From Hyphomicrobiaceae bacterium (GTDB lineage: Bacteria > Pseudomonadota > Alphaproteobacteria > Rhizobiales > Hyphomicrobiaceae), in assembly GCA_023384095.1 (NCBI GenBank), contig JAHDXT010000005.1:103791-167790 (forward strand): a stretch of DNA of 64,000 bases, given 5' to 3'. This document shows positions 8,127 through 17,176 of this stretch, piece after piece (within the stretch, counting starts at the first letter, position 1; each line of letters starts with the position of its first letter). The notes beneath the pieces are model-generated. The model was not told the DNA's origin. It did no database searches and saw only the letters and a program-made list of their open reading frames with translations. Made by a program: the position numbers and the translations under genes.

Positions 8127-8315
8127 ATGAATGGTGCTCTCTATTACCTTACGGCTCTTGCCGTGGCGGCCGTGCTGGGTGTCCTGCTGCTCGGCCTCTG
8201 GAACATGCTGCGCGGCAGGAGCCCCGATCTCAGCCAGAAACTGATGCGCTGGCGGGTCGGACTTCAGATCCTCGCTATCGTCATCATCATCGTCACGGTC
8301 TACCTGGCGCGATAG
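8127..8315 (+). CDS. Small twin-transmembrane protein, HIG1-like
   Basis: 62 residues with two hydrophobic helices (about 5-24 and 42-60) joined by a short basic loop RGRSPDLSQKLMRWRVG. This pattern, with the SxKLMRxRV motif in the loop, matches the HIG1-domain 'twin transmembrane' proteins found in alphaproteobacteria. The mitochondrial relatives associate with respiratory supercomplexes, but the bacterial role is unproven. The ATG at 8127 has GGGAGG eight nucleotides upstream; an in-frame start further upstream lacks such a site. The adenosyltransferase gene follows after 86 bp on the same strand. Confidence 0.82.
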   Translation: MNGALYYLTALAVAAVLGVLLLGLWNMLRGRSPDLSQKLMRWRVGLQILAIVIIIVTVYLAR

Positions 8316-8401
8316 CCCACCATCTGGCCCCGATGCCTTGACCCGCGCGGTTGTGGGGCTAGTTTCTCAGCAACGCAACCGGGCCCGACAAGGTGACATC
8401 C

Positions 8402-8980
8402 ATGGTCGTTCTGAACAAAATCTACACGCGCGCCGGCGACAACGGCACGACGGCGCTTGGAACCGGCCAACGCGTCCGCAAGGACAACGCCCGGGTCGCC
8501 GCTTATGGCACGATCGACGAGACCAATGCCGTCATCGGCATGGCACGTGTGCACCTGGCCGGGAGCCAGCCCGGTCTCGATGCCAAACTGGCCAGGATTC
8601 AGAACGACTTGTTCGATCTCGGGGCAGATGTCTGCGTGCCGGCCGGCGATGCCGCGGCCGGCGAGAAGCTGCGCATCACCAGCGCGCAGGTCAAGCGTCT
8701 CGAGGAAGAGATCGACGAGCTCAACGCCGAGCTGCAGCCGTTGCGCTCTTTCGTTCTGCCTGGCGGATCGCCGGGGGCGGCCGCGCTGCACATGGCGCGC
8801 ACCGTCTGCCGGCGGGCCGAGAGGCTGTTGGTCGGGCTGGCTGCCGATTCCGGCGAGGCGGTCAGCGGTGTTGCGCTGCAGTACGTCAACCGGCTTTCCG
8901 ACCTGCTGTTCGTCGCGAGCCGCTATGCGAACGACCGCGGCAGCAGCGATGTCCTCTGGGTTCCCGGACAGAACCGGTAG
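8402..8980 (+). CDS. Cob(I)yrinic acid a,c-diamide adenosyltransferase, PduO type
   Basis: 192 residues. It transfers the adenosyl group of ATP to cob(I)alamin to make coenzyme B12. The PduO-type ATP-binding N terminus is intact: KIYTRAGDNGTTALGTGQRV at residues 5-24. YGTIDETNAVIG and the C-terminal VCRRAERLL and YVNRLSDLLFVASRYAN helices, with the conserved R-R and N-R-L-S-D residues, complete the signature. ATG at 8402 is preferred over an in-frame GTG nine bases upstream because the protein then begins at the conserved strand and AAGGTG is at a usable distance. The rhomboid gene follows 59 bp downstream. Confidence 0.93.
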   Translation: MVVLNKIYTRAGDNGTTALGTGQRVRKDNARVAAYGTIDETNAVIGMARVHLAGSQPGLDAKLARIQNDLFDLGADVCVPAGDAAAGEKLRITSAQVKRLEEEIDELNAELQPLRSFVLPGGSPGAAALHMARTVCRRAERLLVGLAADSGEAVSGVALQYVNRLSDLLFVASRYANDRGSSDVLWVPGQNR

Positions 8981-9039
8981 ACAAGACTCGCCTCGAACGT
9001 CCAAGGTGGCCGGCGAGCAACCTGCAGGGGGACGAGCGC

Positions 9040-9735
9040 GTGTTCATCCCGATCTATGATCACAATCCGCTGCGTTCCATCCGGTTTCAGGGCGTCACGG
9101 TCGCCCTCATCGTGGCGAACGTCGCGATCTTCGCGCTGCAGGTCGCGGGCATGCCGGCCAACGTCATCATCAGCTTCGCGATCGTACCGATCGACCTGCT
9201 CGGCCTCGGCGCGACCGTGCCGGCCGTGGTGCCGAGCGGCGACATCGCCGTGCCCGAACGCCTGACGCTGCTCTCCTACATGTTCTTTCACGGGGATATC
9301 CTGCATCTCGGCGTCAACATGCTGTTCCTGTGGGTCTTCGGCGACAACGTCGAGGACGCGCTCGGACATGTTCGCTTTTTGTTCTTCTATCTGGCCTGCG
9401 GGGTGGTGGCCGGACTGACGCATGCCCTTATGCTGCCGTCCTCGCAGTTGCCGCTGATCGGCGCGAGCGGCGCCGTTGCGGGGGTGATCGCGGCCTATCT
9501 CATGCTGCACCCGAGGGTCAGGGTCTGGGTTCTGGTCCTGCGCTTCATTCCTATCCGCATCACGGCGGCGTTCGCCCTCGGCGCCTGGATCATCAGCCAG
9601 TTCATCATGGTGCTGCTGCCTCAGGCAGGGCCGATCGCATGGTGGGCGCACATCGGCGGCCTTGTCGCGGGCGCAATCCTGGTCGTCGTGATGCGCAGGC
9701 CGGGGGTGCGACTTTTCGACCGCGAGATCGCTTGA
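9040..9735 (+). CDS. Rhomboid family intramembrane serine protease
   Basis: 231 residues with about six membrane helices. The rhomboid hallmarks are present: FFHGDILHLGVNMLFLWVFG with the conserved H-x-x-x-N, the nucleophile Ser in GASGAVAG, and the catalytic His in WWAHIGGLVAG of the last helix. It is expected to cleave membrane-spanning substrates in the inner membrane, though the substrate is unknown. A GTG start at 9040 is used, with a GGGGGA ribosome binding site; the open frame upstream only overlaps the adenosyltransferase gene. Loop 1 is unusually long, containing a Val/Pro-rich stretch before the second helix. Confidence 0.92.
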   Translation: MFIPIYDHNPLRSIRFQGVTVALIVANVAIFALQVAGMPANVIISFAIVPIDLLGLGATVPAVVPSGDIAVPERLTLLSYMFFHGDILHLGVNMLFLWVFGDNVEDALGHVRFLFFYLACGVVAGLTHALMLPSSQLPLIGASGAVAGVIAAYLMLHPRVRVWVLVLRFIPIRITAAFALGAWIISQFIMVLLPQAGPIAWWAHIGGLVAGAILVVVMRRPGVRLFDREIA

Positions 9736-9789
9736 GCTCGCGCGCCCCGCGGCGAGGACTCCCGCCGGAACGTCTGACCCGGCGGATGA

Positions 9790-9837
9790 TTGACTTGCAC
9801 AAAGCCTGAGCATACGGTGCCGTTTCGCACGTGCGAA
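9790..9837 (+). promoter_or_regulatory. Candidate etfBA promoter with a perfect palindromic operator
   Basis: TTGACT at 9790-9795 and TACGGT at 9813-9818 are 17 bp apart and resemble a sigma-70 promoter with a weak -10. Six bases later lies TTCGCACGTGCGAA (9824-9837), a perfect 7+7 palindrome. It sits about 130 bp upstream of the etfB start, where a repressor could block initiation or early elongation. Confidence 0.45.
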
Positions 9838-9966
9838 GGACTTCTGCCCACGCCGGGACGGTTCGGGAGTTGAGACAAGTCGTCCCGCAATCGGCCGTTG
9901 CGGATGCCACGCGCGTGCTGGCTAATATGTCAGCAAGTCAGAAGGACGCTCGGGAGAGTTCGAGAC

Positions 9967-10722
9967 ATGAAGATCCTCGTGCCGGTCAAGCGCGTGGTCG
10001 ACTACAACGTCAAAATCCGGGTCAAGCCGGACGGCACGGGGGTGGAGCTCGCCAACGTCAAGATGTCGATGAACCCCTTTGACGAGATCGCGGTCGAGGA
10101 GGCGATCCGGCTGAAGGAGAAGGGACTGGCGAGCGAGATCGTGGCAGTCTCGATCGGACCGGCGAAATCCCAGGAGACGATCCGCACGGCGCTGGCGATG
10201 GGCGCCGACCGCGGCATTCTCGTCGAGACGGAGGACGGCGCGGCGGTCGAGCCCCTGGCCGTGGCCAAGCTGCTCAAGGCCGTCATTGCGAGCGAGCAGC
10301 CCGGCCTCGTGATCCTCGGAAAACAGGCGATCGACGACGACTGCAACCAGACCGGCCAGATGCTGGCAGCGCTGCTCGGATGGCCGCAGGCCACATTCGC
10401 CTCCAAGCTGGTGCTCGAGGACAACGCCGCGCTGGTCACGCGCGAGGTCGACGGCGGTCTCGAGACGCTGAAGCTCAAATTGCCGGCCATCGTCACGACC
10501 GACCTGCGGCTCAACGAGCCGCGCTACGCATCGCTGCCCAACATCATGAAGGCGAAAAAGAAGCCCTTGGACATCAAGAAGGCTGCGGATCTCGGCGTCG
10601 ACATCGCACCCCGGTTGCAGGTGCTGCAGACGACCGAGCCGCCGGCCCGCAAGTCGGGGGTCAAAGTGGCGAGCGTGGCGGAGCTGGTCGAAGTGCTAAA
10701 GACGGAAGCGGGGGTGATCTGA
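9967..10722 (+). CDS. etfB: Electron transfer flavoprotein beta subunit
   Basis: 251 residues, the typical size. It forms the soluble EtfAB heterodimer, binds AMP and passes electrons from acyl-CoA dehydrogenases to ETF-QO. The N terminus [20 protein letters not shown] and the block [19 protein letters not shown] are diagnostic. [18 protein letters not shown] is the AMP-binding region. The C-terminal recognition loop region [11 protein letters not shown] is also present. ATG at 9967 follows GGAGAG. The stop overlaps the etfA start by one base (TGATG), so the two are translationally coupled. Confidence 0.97.
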   Translation: MKILVPVKRVVDYNVKIRVKPDGTGVELANVKMSMNPFDEIAVEEAIRLKEKGLASEIVAVSIGPAKSQETIRTALAMGADRGILVETEDGAAVEPLAVAKLLKAVIASEQPGLVILGKQAIDDDCNQTGQMLAALLGWPQATFASKLVLEDNAALVTREVDGGLETLKLKLPAIVTTDLRLNEPRYASLPNIMKAKKKPLDIKKAADLGVDIAPRLQVLQTTEPPARKSGVKVASVAELVEVLKTEAGVI

Positions 10723-11666
10723 TGCCGTCACTTGTTGTCGCGGAGCACACGAACGACGCTCTGAACCCGGTGACTGCCAAGGCCCTCACAGCGGCAGCGG
10801 CTCTCGGCGGCGAGGTGCACGTCCTCGTCGCCGGATCGGGCTGTCGGCCGGCTGCCGAAGCGGCGGCCAGGCTCGAGGGTGTCGCCAAGGTCCTGCTCGC
10901 CGATGCACCGCATCTCGGCCCTCAGCTCGCCGAGGACATGGCGGCGCTGATCGTGCCGCTGATGGCCGGCTACGATGCCCTGGTCGGGCCCTCGACCGCG
11001 CGCGGCAAGAACCTGCTGCCCCGGGTCGCCGCCCTGCTCGACGTGATGCAGATCTCCGACGTCACGGCGGTACAGGCGCCCCACACGTTCGAGCGGCCGA
11101 TCTATGCCGGCAATGCGATCCAGACGGTCAAGGCAACCGACGCCAAAAAGGTGCTCACGGTCCGCACGGCCTCGTTCGCGGCGGCGCCCGAAGGCGGATC
11201 GGCGGCCATCGAGGCCATTTCCGTGCCCGAGCCAGCGGGGCTGTCCGCCTTCGCGCGCGCAGAGATCGCCAGGTCCGACCGGCCCGAGCTCACAGCCGCC
11301 AAGATCGTCATCTCGGGCGGCCGCGGGATGCAGTCGGGCGAGAACTTCAAGAAGTACATCGAGCCACTGGCCGACCGGCTCGGAGCCGCCATGGGCGCGA
11401 GCCGCGCCGCGGTGGACGCCGGTTTCGTGCCCAACGACTTCCAGGTCGGGCAGACCGGCAAGGTGGTGGCGCCGGAGCTCTATATCGCCGTCGGCATATC
11501 GGGTGCGATCCAGCATCTTGCCGGCATGAAGGATTCCAAGATCATCGTCGCGATCAACAAGGACGGCGAGGCGCCGATCTTCCAGGTCGCGGACTACGGC
11601 CTCGTCGCGGACCTGTTCCAGGCGCTGCCGGAGCTCGATGCCGAGCTGCGGAAGGCCGGCTACTGA
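10722..11666 (+). CDS. etfA: Electron transfer flavoprotein alpha subunit
   Basis: 314 residues. This is the FAD-binding partner of EtfB. The C-terminal FAD domain holds the family signature [14 protein letters not shown], the segment [17 protein letters not shown] that lines the isoalloxazine ring, and [20 protein letters not shown]. The N-terminal half is the usual Rossmann-like domain with [13 protein letters not shown]. It overlaps etfB by one base and is followed 85 bp later by 3-hydroxybutyryl-CoA dehydrogenase, which fits a beta-oxidation or short-chain acyl-CoA operon. The membrane acceptor ETF-QO is encoded about 6 kb upstream on the same strand. Confidence 0.97.
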   Translation: MPSLVVAEHTNDALNPVTAKALTAAAALGGEVHVLVAGSGCRPAAEAAARLEGVAKVLLADAPHLGPQLAEDMAALIVPLMAGYDALVGPSTARGKNLLPRVAALLDVMQISDVTAVQAPHTFERPIYAGNAIQTVKATDAKKVLTVRTASFAAAPEGGSAAIEAISVPEPAGLSAFARAEIARSDRPELTAAKIVISGGRGMQSGENFKKYIEPLADRLGAAMGASRAAVDAGFVPNDFQVGQTGKVVAPELYIAVGISGAIQHLAGMKDSKIIVAINKDGEAPIFQVADYGLVADLFQALPELDAELRKAGY

Positions 11667-11751
11667 GCTCTCGAGTCGTGCGGGCGCCGAGGATCTGATC
11701 GAGATGAGAGCTGCTGTGGAGTCAAAACGGTCAACGTCAGGAGCAAGCACG

Positions 11752-12627
11752 GTGACCATCATGAAGGTGGGGGTAATCGGCGCCGGACAGATGGGCAGCG
11801 GAATTGCCCACGTGGTGGCGCTCGCCGGCTACGATGTCGCCATTACGGACATCGACAAGGAGGCCGTCGACAGGGCGCTGTCGGCCATCGACAGAAACAT
11901 GGAGCGTCAGGTCGGCCGTGGCCTCGTCACTGCTGCCGACAAGGCCGCCGCCCTCAAGCGGATCGGCTATGCGCACGGCTACGAGGCGCTCGCCGACTGC
12001 GACCTGGTGATCGAGGCGGCAATCGAGGACGAGAGCGTCAAGCGCAAGATCTTCGCCGACCTGTGTCCGAAGCTCAAACCCGGCGCCATCATTGCTTCGA
12101 ATACGTCCTCGATCTCGATCACCCGGCTGGCGTCCATCACGAAGCGGCCCGAACGCTTCATCGGCATGCATTTCATGAACCCGGTGCCGATCATGCAGCT
12201 CGTGGAGCTGATCCGGGGCATAGCCACCGAGGACGACACGTTCGCGACCTCCCGTGTGTTCGTGGAGTCGCTCGGCAAGACGATCGCGGTGTCGGAGGAC
12301 TTCCCGGCCTTCATCGTCAACCGCATCCTGCTGCCGATGATCAACGAGGCCGTCTATACCCTCTACGAGGGGGTCGGCACGGTGGAAGCCATCGACAAGG
12401 CGATGAAGCTCGGCGCCAACCACCCCATGGGCCCGCTGGAGCTGGCCGACTTCATCGGCCTCGATACCTGCCTGTCGGTGATGCAGGTTCTCTACGAGGG
12501 GCTGGCCGATTCCAAGTATCGCCCATGTCCGCTGCTGGTGAAGTACGTCGAGGCCGGCTGGCTCGGCCGCAAGACGCAGCGCGGCTTCTATGATTACCGG
12601 GGCGAGAAGCCGGTCCCGACCCGCTGA
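11752..12627 (+). CDS. hbd: 3-hydroxybutyryl-CoA dehydrogenase
   Basis: 291 residues. It oxidises 3-hydroxyacyl-CoA with NAD(P) in fatty-acid or polyhydroxybutyrate metabolism. The N-terminal Rossmann motif GVIGAGQMGSGIAHVVALAG, the IEAAIEDESVK helix and SNTSSISITRLA are present. The catalytic His lies in GMHFMNPVPIMQLVE, with the matching Glu in that block. The C-terminal domain contains NHPMGPLELADFIGLDT. A GTG start at 11752 is preferred because AGGAG lies eight bases before it; the ATG at 11761 is 17 bases away. It probably shares a transcript with etfBA. Confidence 0.94.
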   Translation: MTIMKVGVIGAGQMGSGIAHVVALAGYDVAITDIDKEAVDRALSAIDRNMERQVGRGLVTAADKAAALKRIGYAHGYEALADCDLVIEAAIEDESVKRKIFADLCPKLKPGAIIASNTSSISITRLASITKRPERFIGMHFMNPVPIMQLVELIRGIATEDDTFATSRVFVESLGKTIAVSEDFPAFIVNRILLPMINEAVYTLYEGVGTVEAIDKAMKLGANHPMGPLELADFIGLDTCLSVMQVLYEGLADSKYRPCPLLVKYVEAGWLGRKTQRGFYDYRGEKPVPTR

Positions 12628-12654
12628 CGGCTCGTCCGACTCGGTGCTCGGAGA

Positions 12655-13128
12655 TTAAAAGCTCGAGGGGTCCGTATCCGTATCGTTCTGGCTCTCGAGG
12701 GCGCGGACGATCTCGGTCAGACCCTTGACGAAACGATCCCTCTCGGAATTCGACAGAACGGCGAGGATCTTCTCGTCGGCGCGGCGGGCGAGCGGCTCGG
12801 CCGCCTTCAGCACGCGCCATCCCTCGTCCGTGAGCCTCACGGCGTAGGCCCGAGCGTCCTCGCGCGTCCTGCGGCGCTGGAGCAGCCCCTTCTTGAGCAT
12901 GCGCCGGATCACATCCGCAAGGGTCGAGCGGTCGATGCCGGTACGCGTGACGAGATGCGTCTGGCTCAGGCCCTCATTCTGCGCCACCGTGAGCAGAATA
13001 GCGAACTGCCGTGGCGTGAGGTCCCCGTCGATCTCCTCCTGGAACACGTCGCTGGCGCGTTGACTTGCGCGATGCAGCAGATGAATAGGGGACCGATCGA
13101 GCCGGTCCGCAGATTTCTCGCGCGGCAT
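12655..13128 (-). CDS. MarR family transcriptional regulator
   Basis: 157 residues. The winged helix-turn-helix is at about residues 38-100: LTPRQFAILLTVAQNEGLSQ, then THLVTRTGIDRSTLADVIRR as the recognition helix, then the DAR-x-Y wing (REDARAYAVRLTDEG). The N- and C-terminal helices should form the dimer interface. ATG at 13128 has GGAG five bases upstream; a TTG one codon earlier is less likely. It is convergent with the hydroxybutyryl-CoA dehydrogenase, 27 bp apart, which hints at a link with acyl-CoA or aromatic catabolism, but no ligand can be deduced. Confidence 0.92.
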   Translation of the reverse strand: MPREKSADRLDRSPIHLLHRASQRASDVFQEEIDGDLTPRQFAILLTVAQNEGLSQTHLVTRTGIDRSTLADVIRRMLKKGLLQRRRTREDARAYAVRLTDEGWRVLKAAEPLARRADEKILAVLSNSERDRFVKGLTEIVRALESQNDTDTDPSSF

Positions 13129-13278
13129 CAAGCTCCGCCCCGATCTCTCTCCAGGACTCTATCGGTCCCGGGATTGGTTGCCCAAGAAGCGAATGTACTG
13201 AATACCAGCAGACGATCCGCGTCCAGATCATGATTGTTGACGCGAACGCAAAAATCAATTCAAAAATGGAACACTTCG

Positions 13279-13293
13279 TTTCACTGTGTGAAA
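13279..13293. promoter_or_regulatory. Palindrome upstream of the marR-type gene
   Basis: TTTCACTGTGTGAAA has 6-bp arms around 3 bp and lies in an AT-rich stretch 150 bp upstream of the MarR start and just past the end of the second yciB. It could be a regulator site. No -35/-10 pair was convincing around it. Confidence 0.3.
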
Positions 13294-13309
13294 TGACTAT
13301 GCCGAAACC

Positions 13310-13906
13310 TCAACGCATCGCTTCCTGATCCGCCTGATGCCGTTTCAGCACACCGAGCTGCGAGAGGGCGAACGCCATGGTCAGTGGCATGATCCCCCAG
13401 ATCTTGAAGCCGATCCAGAAGCTCTCCGAGAAGTTGCGCCAGACCAACTCGTTGACGACCGCCAGGAAGGCGAAGAAGCAGGCCCAGCGGAACGTGAGCA
13501 CGACCCAGCCGCGGGGCGTGAGCTGGAACAGGTCGCCCATCAGGTTCCTGAGCAGCGGTCGCCCGAACAGCAGGCCGCCAAAAAGGATGACCGAGAACAG
13601 CGCATTGACGATCGTCGGCTTCAGCTTGATGAACACCGCGTCCTGCAGCACGAGCGTCAGCGTGCCGAACGTCACGACGAAAATGCCCGAAACGAACGGC
13701 ATGACGGGGATGCGGCCGAAAACGGAGCGGGAGAGCACCAGTGAGACGATCGTGGCCGCCATGAACGCGCCGGTGCCCCACAGGATGCCGCGGTAGCCGT
13801 TGACGGCGAAGAAGACCACGAGCGGAGCGATCTCCAGCGCCAGCTTCAGAAGCTGACCGCGCTCGCTCTGTACGGACTTGGCCGGTGCTGCCTGATCCTG
13901 TGACAC
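13310..13906 (-). CDS. yciB: Septation protein A (YciB) family, second tandem paralogue
   Basis: 198 residues with five or six predicted membrane helices. The family core is recognisable: EIAPLVVFFAVNGYRGILWG, a VTFGTLTLVLQDAVFIKLKP block and the C-terminal WACFFAFLAVVNELVWR. YciB proteins sit in the inner membrane and take part in septation and envelope synthesis. The protein starts at a GTG (13906), with GAGG about five bases upstream, just before an Ala/Gln-rich soluble N terminus. It lies 43 bp downstream of another yciB with only moderate similarity, so the pair is an old duplication. Confidence 0.87.
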   Translation of the reverse strand: MSQDQAAPAKSVQSERGQLLKLALEIAPLVVFFAVNGYRGILWGTGAFMAATIVSLVLSRSVFGRIPVMPFVSGIFVVTFGTLTLVLQDAVFIKLKPTIVNALFSVILFGGLLFGRPLLRNLMGDLFQLTPRGWVVLTFRWACFFAFLAVVNELVWRNFSESFWIGFKIWGIMPLTMAFALSQLGVLKRHQADQEAMR

Positions 13907-13949
13907 GGGACCTCGAAATCGTTCTGGAGGAGAGCGCCGGAAGGCGCGA

Positions 13950-14624
13950 CTAGGCCTTCTGCGTCGCGGCGCCGGCCTTGCGATCCAGCCGCTTGGCTCC
14001 TGACGCAACCGACTGGGGCACGCGATACTTCTGCATCAGCTTCGTCAGCCACCATGCATAGAGTGCGCTCACCGGCATGATGAATGCGACCTTGAACAGA
14101 ATCCACACGTTGACCCCATCCATCTGGTAACCGAGCAGGCTGTAGATCGTGGTGTCCTCGAAGCTCAACCGCACGACCTCGTTCAGGATTGCCGTGAGGA
14201 CGAAGAAGCAGGCAAAGTTGAACGTGAAGCGATCCCAACCCTTCTTCGTGTAGTGGAAAGTGCTCTCGAAGACGTACCGGAAGAAGTTCTTGCCGACCCA
14301 GAGACCGCCGAACAAGAATGCCGCGAACATCAGATTGAAGATCGTGACCTTGATCTGCACCCACATTGGATCGCCGGTCACCAGCGTCAGGAAGCCGAAG
14401 GTGATCGTCACGCTGCTCGCGATCACCGGAAACACCGGGAGGCGCCCAAGCACGACCCGCATGGCGGCGATGGCGACTCCGGTAGTCAAGATGAGAGCCC
14501 ACGTGCCGACGCTGATCCCGTACATCGCGTTGACGATGAACATGGTCACGAGTGGACCGAATTCGCTCAGTATATTGACCGTCTGCTCGGCGTTGAAAGG
14601 ATAGGTCCGCCTCAACCAGCTCAT
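13950..14624 (-). CDS. yciB: Septation protein A (YciB) family, first tandem paralogue
   Basis: 224 residues. The N terminus SEFGPLVTMFIVNAMYG, the central VTITFGFLTLVTGDPMWVQI with KVTIFNLMFAAFLFGG, and NFACFFVLTAILNEVVR match the YciB/IspZ intracellular septation family. Five or six membrane helices are expected. A basic soluble tail of about 30 residues ends the protein. ATG at 14624 starts 35 bp after ftsY ends, so it is probably transcribed in the mtaB-ftsY-yciB-yciB order. The coding sequence is visibly less GC-rich than ftsY. It shares layout but not close sequence with the paralogue downstream. Confidence 0.87.
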   Translation of the reverse strand: MSWLRRTYPFNAEQTVNILSEFGPLVTMFIVNAMYGISVGTWALILTTGVAIAAMRVVLGRLPVFPVIASSVTITFGFLTLVTGDPMWVQIKVTIFNLMFAAFLFGGLWVGKNFFRYVFESTFHYTKKGWDRFTFNFACFFVLTAILNEVVRLSFEDTTIYSLLGYQMDGVNVWILFKVAFIMPVSALYAWWLTKLMQKYRVPQSVASGAKRLDRKAGAATQKA

Positions 14625-14659
14625 CGTTCCGCTCTGTGCCTCCCCTGCCCACTGCTGTA

Positions 14660-15781
14660 CTATGCGAGAGCGATCGCCCGCGCAAACTCTCCGGCGTCGA
14701 ACGCCTGCAGGTCGTCGATGCCTTCACCGACGCCGGCGGCATGGACCGGAATCCCGTATCTGGCGGCGATGGCGACCAGGATGCCGCCTCGCGCCGTACC
14801 ATCCAGCTTTGTCATTACCAAGCCGCTCACGTCCGCCTGCTCCTGGAAGATCCGGACCTGGTCGAGAGCGTTCTGTCCCGTCGTCGCATCGAGCACGAGC
14901 AGGGTATCGTGCGGCGCCGATGGGTCGATCTTCTTCATGACCCGGATGACCTTGGCGAGCTCGTCCATCAGCGCCTTCTTGTTCTGCAGCCGTCCTGCCG
15001 TATCGACGAGGAGGACGTCGTAGCCGTCCCGGCGCGCCTGCGTGAGCGCGTCGAACGCGAGCCCGGCGGCGTCGGCCCCCACGTCTCGCGCGACGACGGT
15101 CGCGCCGGCCCGCCGGCCCCAGACCTCGAGCTGTTCGATGGCCGCCGCGCGGAACGTGTCGCCGGCGACCAGCATCACCTTCTTTCCGGAGCGCACGTAC
15201 CTGGCGGCCAGCTTGCCTATGGTGGTCGTCTTGCCGGTGCCGTTGACGCCGACCGTCAGGATGACATGCGGCCTGGCCGCCGGGTCCGGAACGAGCGGCT
15301 TGGCGACTGGCGTCAGCACCTTCTCGATCTCGGTGGCCAGGACCGCCCGCACCTCGTCCGGCGATATGCCCTTGTCATAGCGACCTTTCGCCAGCGCATC
15401 CGTGATCCGCGCGGCAGTCTCGAGGCCGAGATCTGCCTGGATCAGCAGATCCTCCAGCTCGTCCAGGGTGCCGGCGTCCAGCTTGCGCTTGGCGAAGACC
15501 CCCGTGATCCCTTCGGACAGCTTGCTGGAGGTCTTCGTCAGACCGGCCTTGAGCCGATCGAACCAGCTCCCCTTCGGCTTCGGGGACTCGGAAGCCGGCG
15601 GCGCCTCCGGAGGAGCGAGCTCCTCGACCGCCGGCGCAGTCAACTCGCTCTGCTGCGGCTCGCTCTGCTGCGGCTCACTCGGCACGGCCAACCCGACTGG
15701 CAGCTCCCGCGGACCGTTATCGACCGGCTGCTCGCCCCGGCCGAGCAGGCGATCGAACAGCCCGGCCTTCTTTGGCTTCAT
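14660..15781 (-). CDS. ftsY: Signal recognition particle receptor FtsY
   Basis: 373 residues. This membrane-associated GTPase docks SRP-ribosome complexes. A Pro/Glu-rich acidic N-terminal region of about 70 residues, with the short repeat EPQQS twice, precedes the NG domain. The N domain helices run at about 72-155. Motif G1 GVNGTGKT is at residues 178-185, followed by DTFRAAAIEQL, DTAGRLQNKKALMDEL, TKLDGTARGG and the closing GVGEGIDDLQAF. ATG at 15781 lies two bases after the mtaB stop; a GTG two codons earlier would overlap it by four bases. Its partner Ffh is encoded at 20833-22359. Confidence 0.96.
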   Translation of the reverse strand: MKPKKAGLFDRLLGRGEQPVDNGPRELPVGLAVPSEPQQSEPQQSELTAPAVEELAPPEAPPASESPKPKGSWFDRLKAGLTKTSSKLSEGITGVFAKRKLDAGTLDELEDLLIQADLGLETAARITDALAKGRYDKGISPDEVRAVLATEIEKVLTPVAKPLVPDPAARPHVILTVGVNGTGKTTTIGKLAARYVRSGKKVMLVAGDTFRAAAIEQLEVWGRRAGATVVARDVGADAAGLAFDALTQARRDGYDVLLVDTAGRLQNKKALMDELAKVIRVMKKIDPSAPHDTLLVLDATTGQNALDQVRIFQEQADVSGLVMTKLDGTARGGILVAIAARYGIPVHAAGVGEGIDDLQAFDAGEFARAIALA

Positions 15782-15783
15782 GC

Positions 15784-17040
15784 TCACGGCAACACCTCGC
15801 CAGCGAGGCGCCGTCCGTCGCTCCCGTGCACGCGCGCTCGCAGCATGGCGCCCGCCCCGGCAGCCGCGGAAAGCCTGATCTCGGCATACTGGGCGGTGCG
15901 CCCGACGCCGGGCCGCTCCATCAGCACGTCGGCGACGGAGCCGCGCTGGCCTTCCAGGTACCGCGCGAGCACCGCGTCCCCGAGACTGCGCAAGCGGCTT
16001 GCGCGCTCCTTGATCTCGCTCCGGCTCACCTGCGGCATGCGTGCGGCTGGCGTGCCCCTGCGAGGGGAGAACGGGAACACGTGCAGATAAGTCAGCCCGC
16101 ACTCTTCCACCAGCCGCAGCGTGCTCTCGAAATGCTGATCGGTCTCGGTCGGAAACCCGGCGATCAGGTCGGCCCCGAACACGATGTCGGGCCGCAGCCG
16201 CCGCGCGGCTTCGCAGAAGCGTATGGCGTCCCGCCTCGAGTGGCGCCGCTTCATCCGCTTCAGAATGAGATCGTCTCCGGCCTGCAGCGAAAGATGCAGA
16301 TGCGGCATCAGCCGCGGCTCCTCGGCGATGGCGTCTAGGAAATGCCGGTCCGCCTCGACCTGATCGATCGAGGAGACCCGCAGCCGGTCGAGGTCCGGCA
16401 CATGCCGCAGCACCTGGCGCGCCAGCCGGCCGAGCGACATGCCGCCCGGCAGATCGCTGCCGTAGGAGGTGATGTCGACGCCGGTCAGCACCACCTCGCG
16501 ATAGCCCGTCTCGACGAGACGCCGCACCTGCGCGACCACCTCGCCCGCCGGCACCGAGCGGGACGGACCGCGCCCGAACGGGATGATGCAGAAGGTGCAG
16601 CGATGATCGCAGCCGTTCTGCACCTGGACGTAGGCCCGCGCGCGTGTGCCGAAGCCGTCGATCAGGTGCGGCGCGGTCTCGCGCACGGTCATGATGTCGT
16701 TGACCTGCACACGCTCGCTGCCCGCGAGGCCCAGGCCGTCGAAGATCTCGCGCCGCACCTTCTCGCCGTTGCCGATGACATGGTCGACCTCCGCCATGCC
16801 GGCAAACAGCTCCGGCTCGACCTGGGCCGCGCAGCCGGTGACGATGAGCCTGGCGTCCGGCCGCTCGCGGCGCGCCTTGCGGATCGCCTGCTGCGACTGC
16901 CGCACGGCTTCGGCGGTCACAGCACACGTGTTGACGATGACGGCATCATCGAGCCCCGCGCCCGCCGCGTGCTGCCGCATCAGCTCGGATTCGTAGGCGT
17001 TCAACCGGCAGCCTAGCGTGATGACAGTGGGCTCGGACAT
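15784..17040 (-). CDS. mtaB: tRNA t6A37 methylthiotransferase MtaB
   Basis: 418 residues. This radical SAM enzyme converts t6A37 to ms2t6A37 in tRNAs. The N-terminal methylthiotransferase domain has the three expected Cys (LGCRLNAYESE, VNTCAV, VTGCAAQ). The radical SAM cluster motif is in QNGCDHRCTFCIIPFGRGPS (C-x3-C-x2-C). The VVLTGVDITSYG and GADLIAGFPTET segments follow, and a TRAM-like tail ends the protein. The short first motif and the VRQSQQAIRKARR region separate MtaB from MiaB. It opens the mtaB-ftsY-yciB set on the minus strand, 136 bp downstream of dapF. Confidence 0.94.
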   Translation of the reverse strand: MSEPTVITLGCRLNAYESELMRQHAAGAGLDDAVIVNTCAVTAEAVRQSQQAIRKARRERPDARLIVTGCAAQVEPELFAGMAEVDHVIGNGEKVRREIFDGLGLAGSERVQVNDIMTVRETAPHLIDGFGTRARAYVQVQNGCDHRCTFCIIPFGRGPSRSVPAGEVVAQVRRLVETGYREVVLTGVDITSYGSDLPGGMSLGRLARQVLRHVPDLDRLRVSSIDQVEADRHFLDAIAEEPRLMPHLHLSLQAGDDLILKRMKRRHSRRDAIRFCEAARRLRPDIVFGADLIAGFPTETDQHFESTLRLVEECGLTYLHVFPFSPRRGTPAARMPQVSRSEIKERASRLRSLGDAVLARYLEGQRGSVADVLMERPGVGRTAQYAEIRLSAAAGAGAMLRARVHGSDGRRLAGEVLP

Positions 17041-17176
17041 CCAGGTCTTCGATAGATCGGCAAAGCAGCTTCCGCCCCACGCCCTTTATCGGGCCGGGTC
17101 AATTCCGCGTTCAGCAGGCGGATACCACGTCCTGATGTAGGTGGCGACCTGGACATTAGGTAGTGACGACAAGTCA

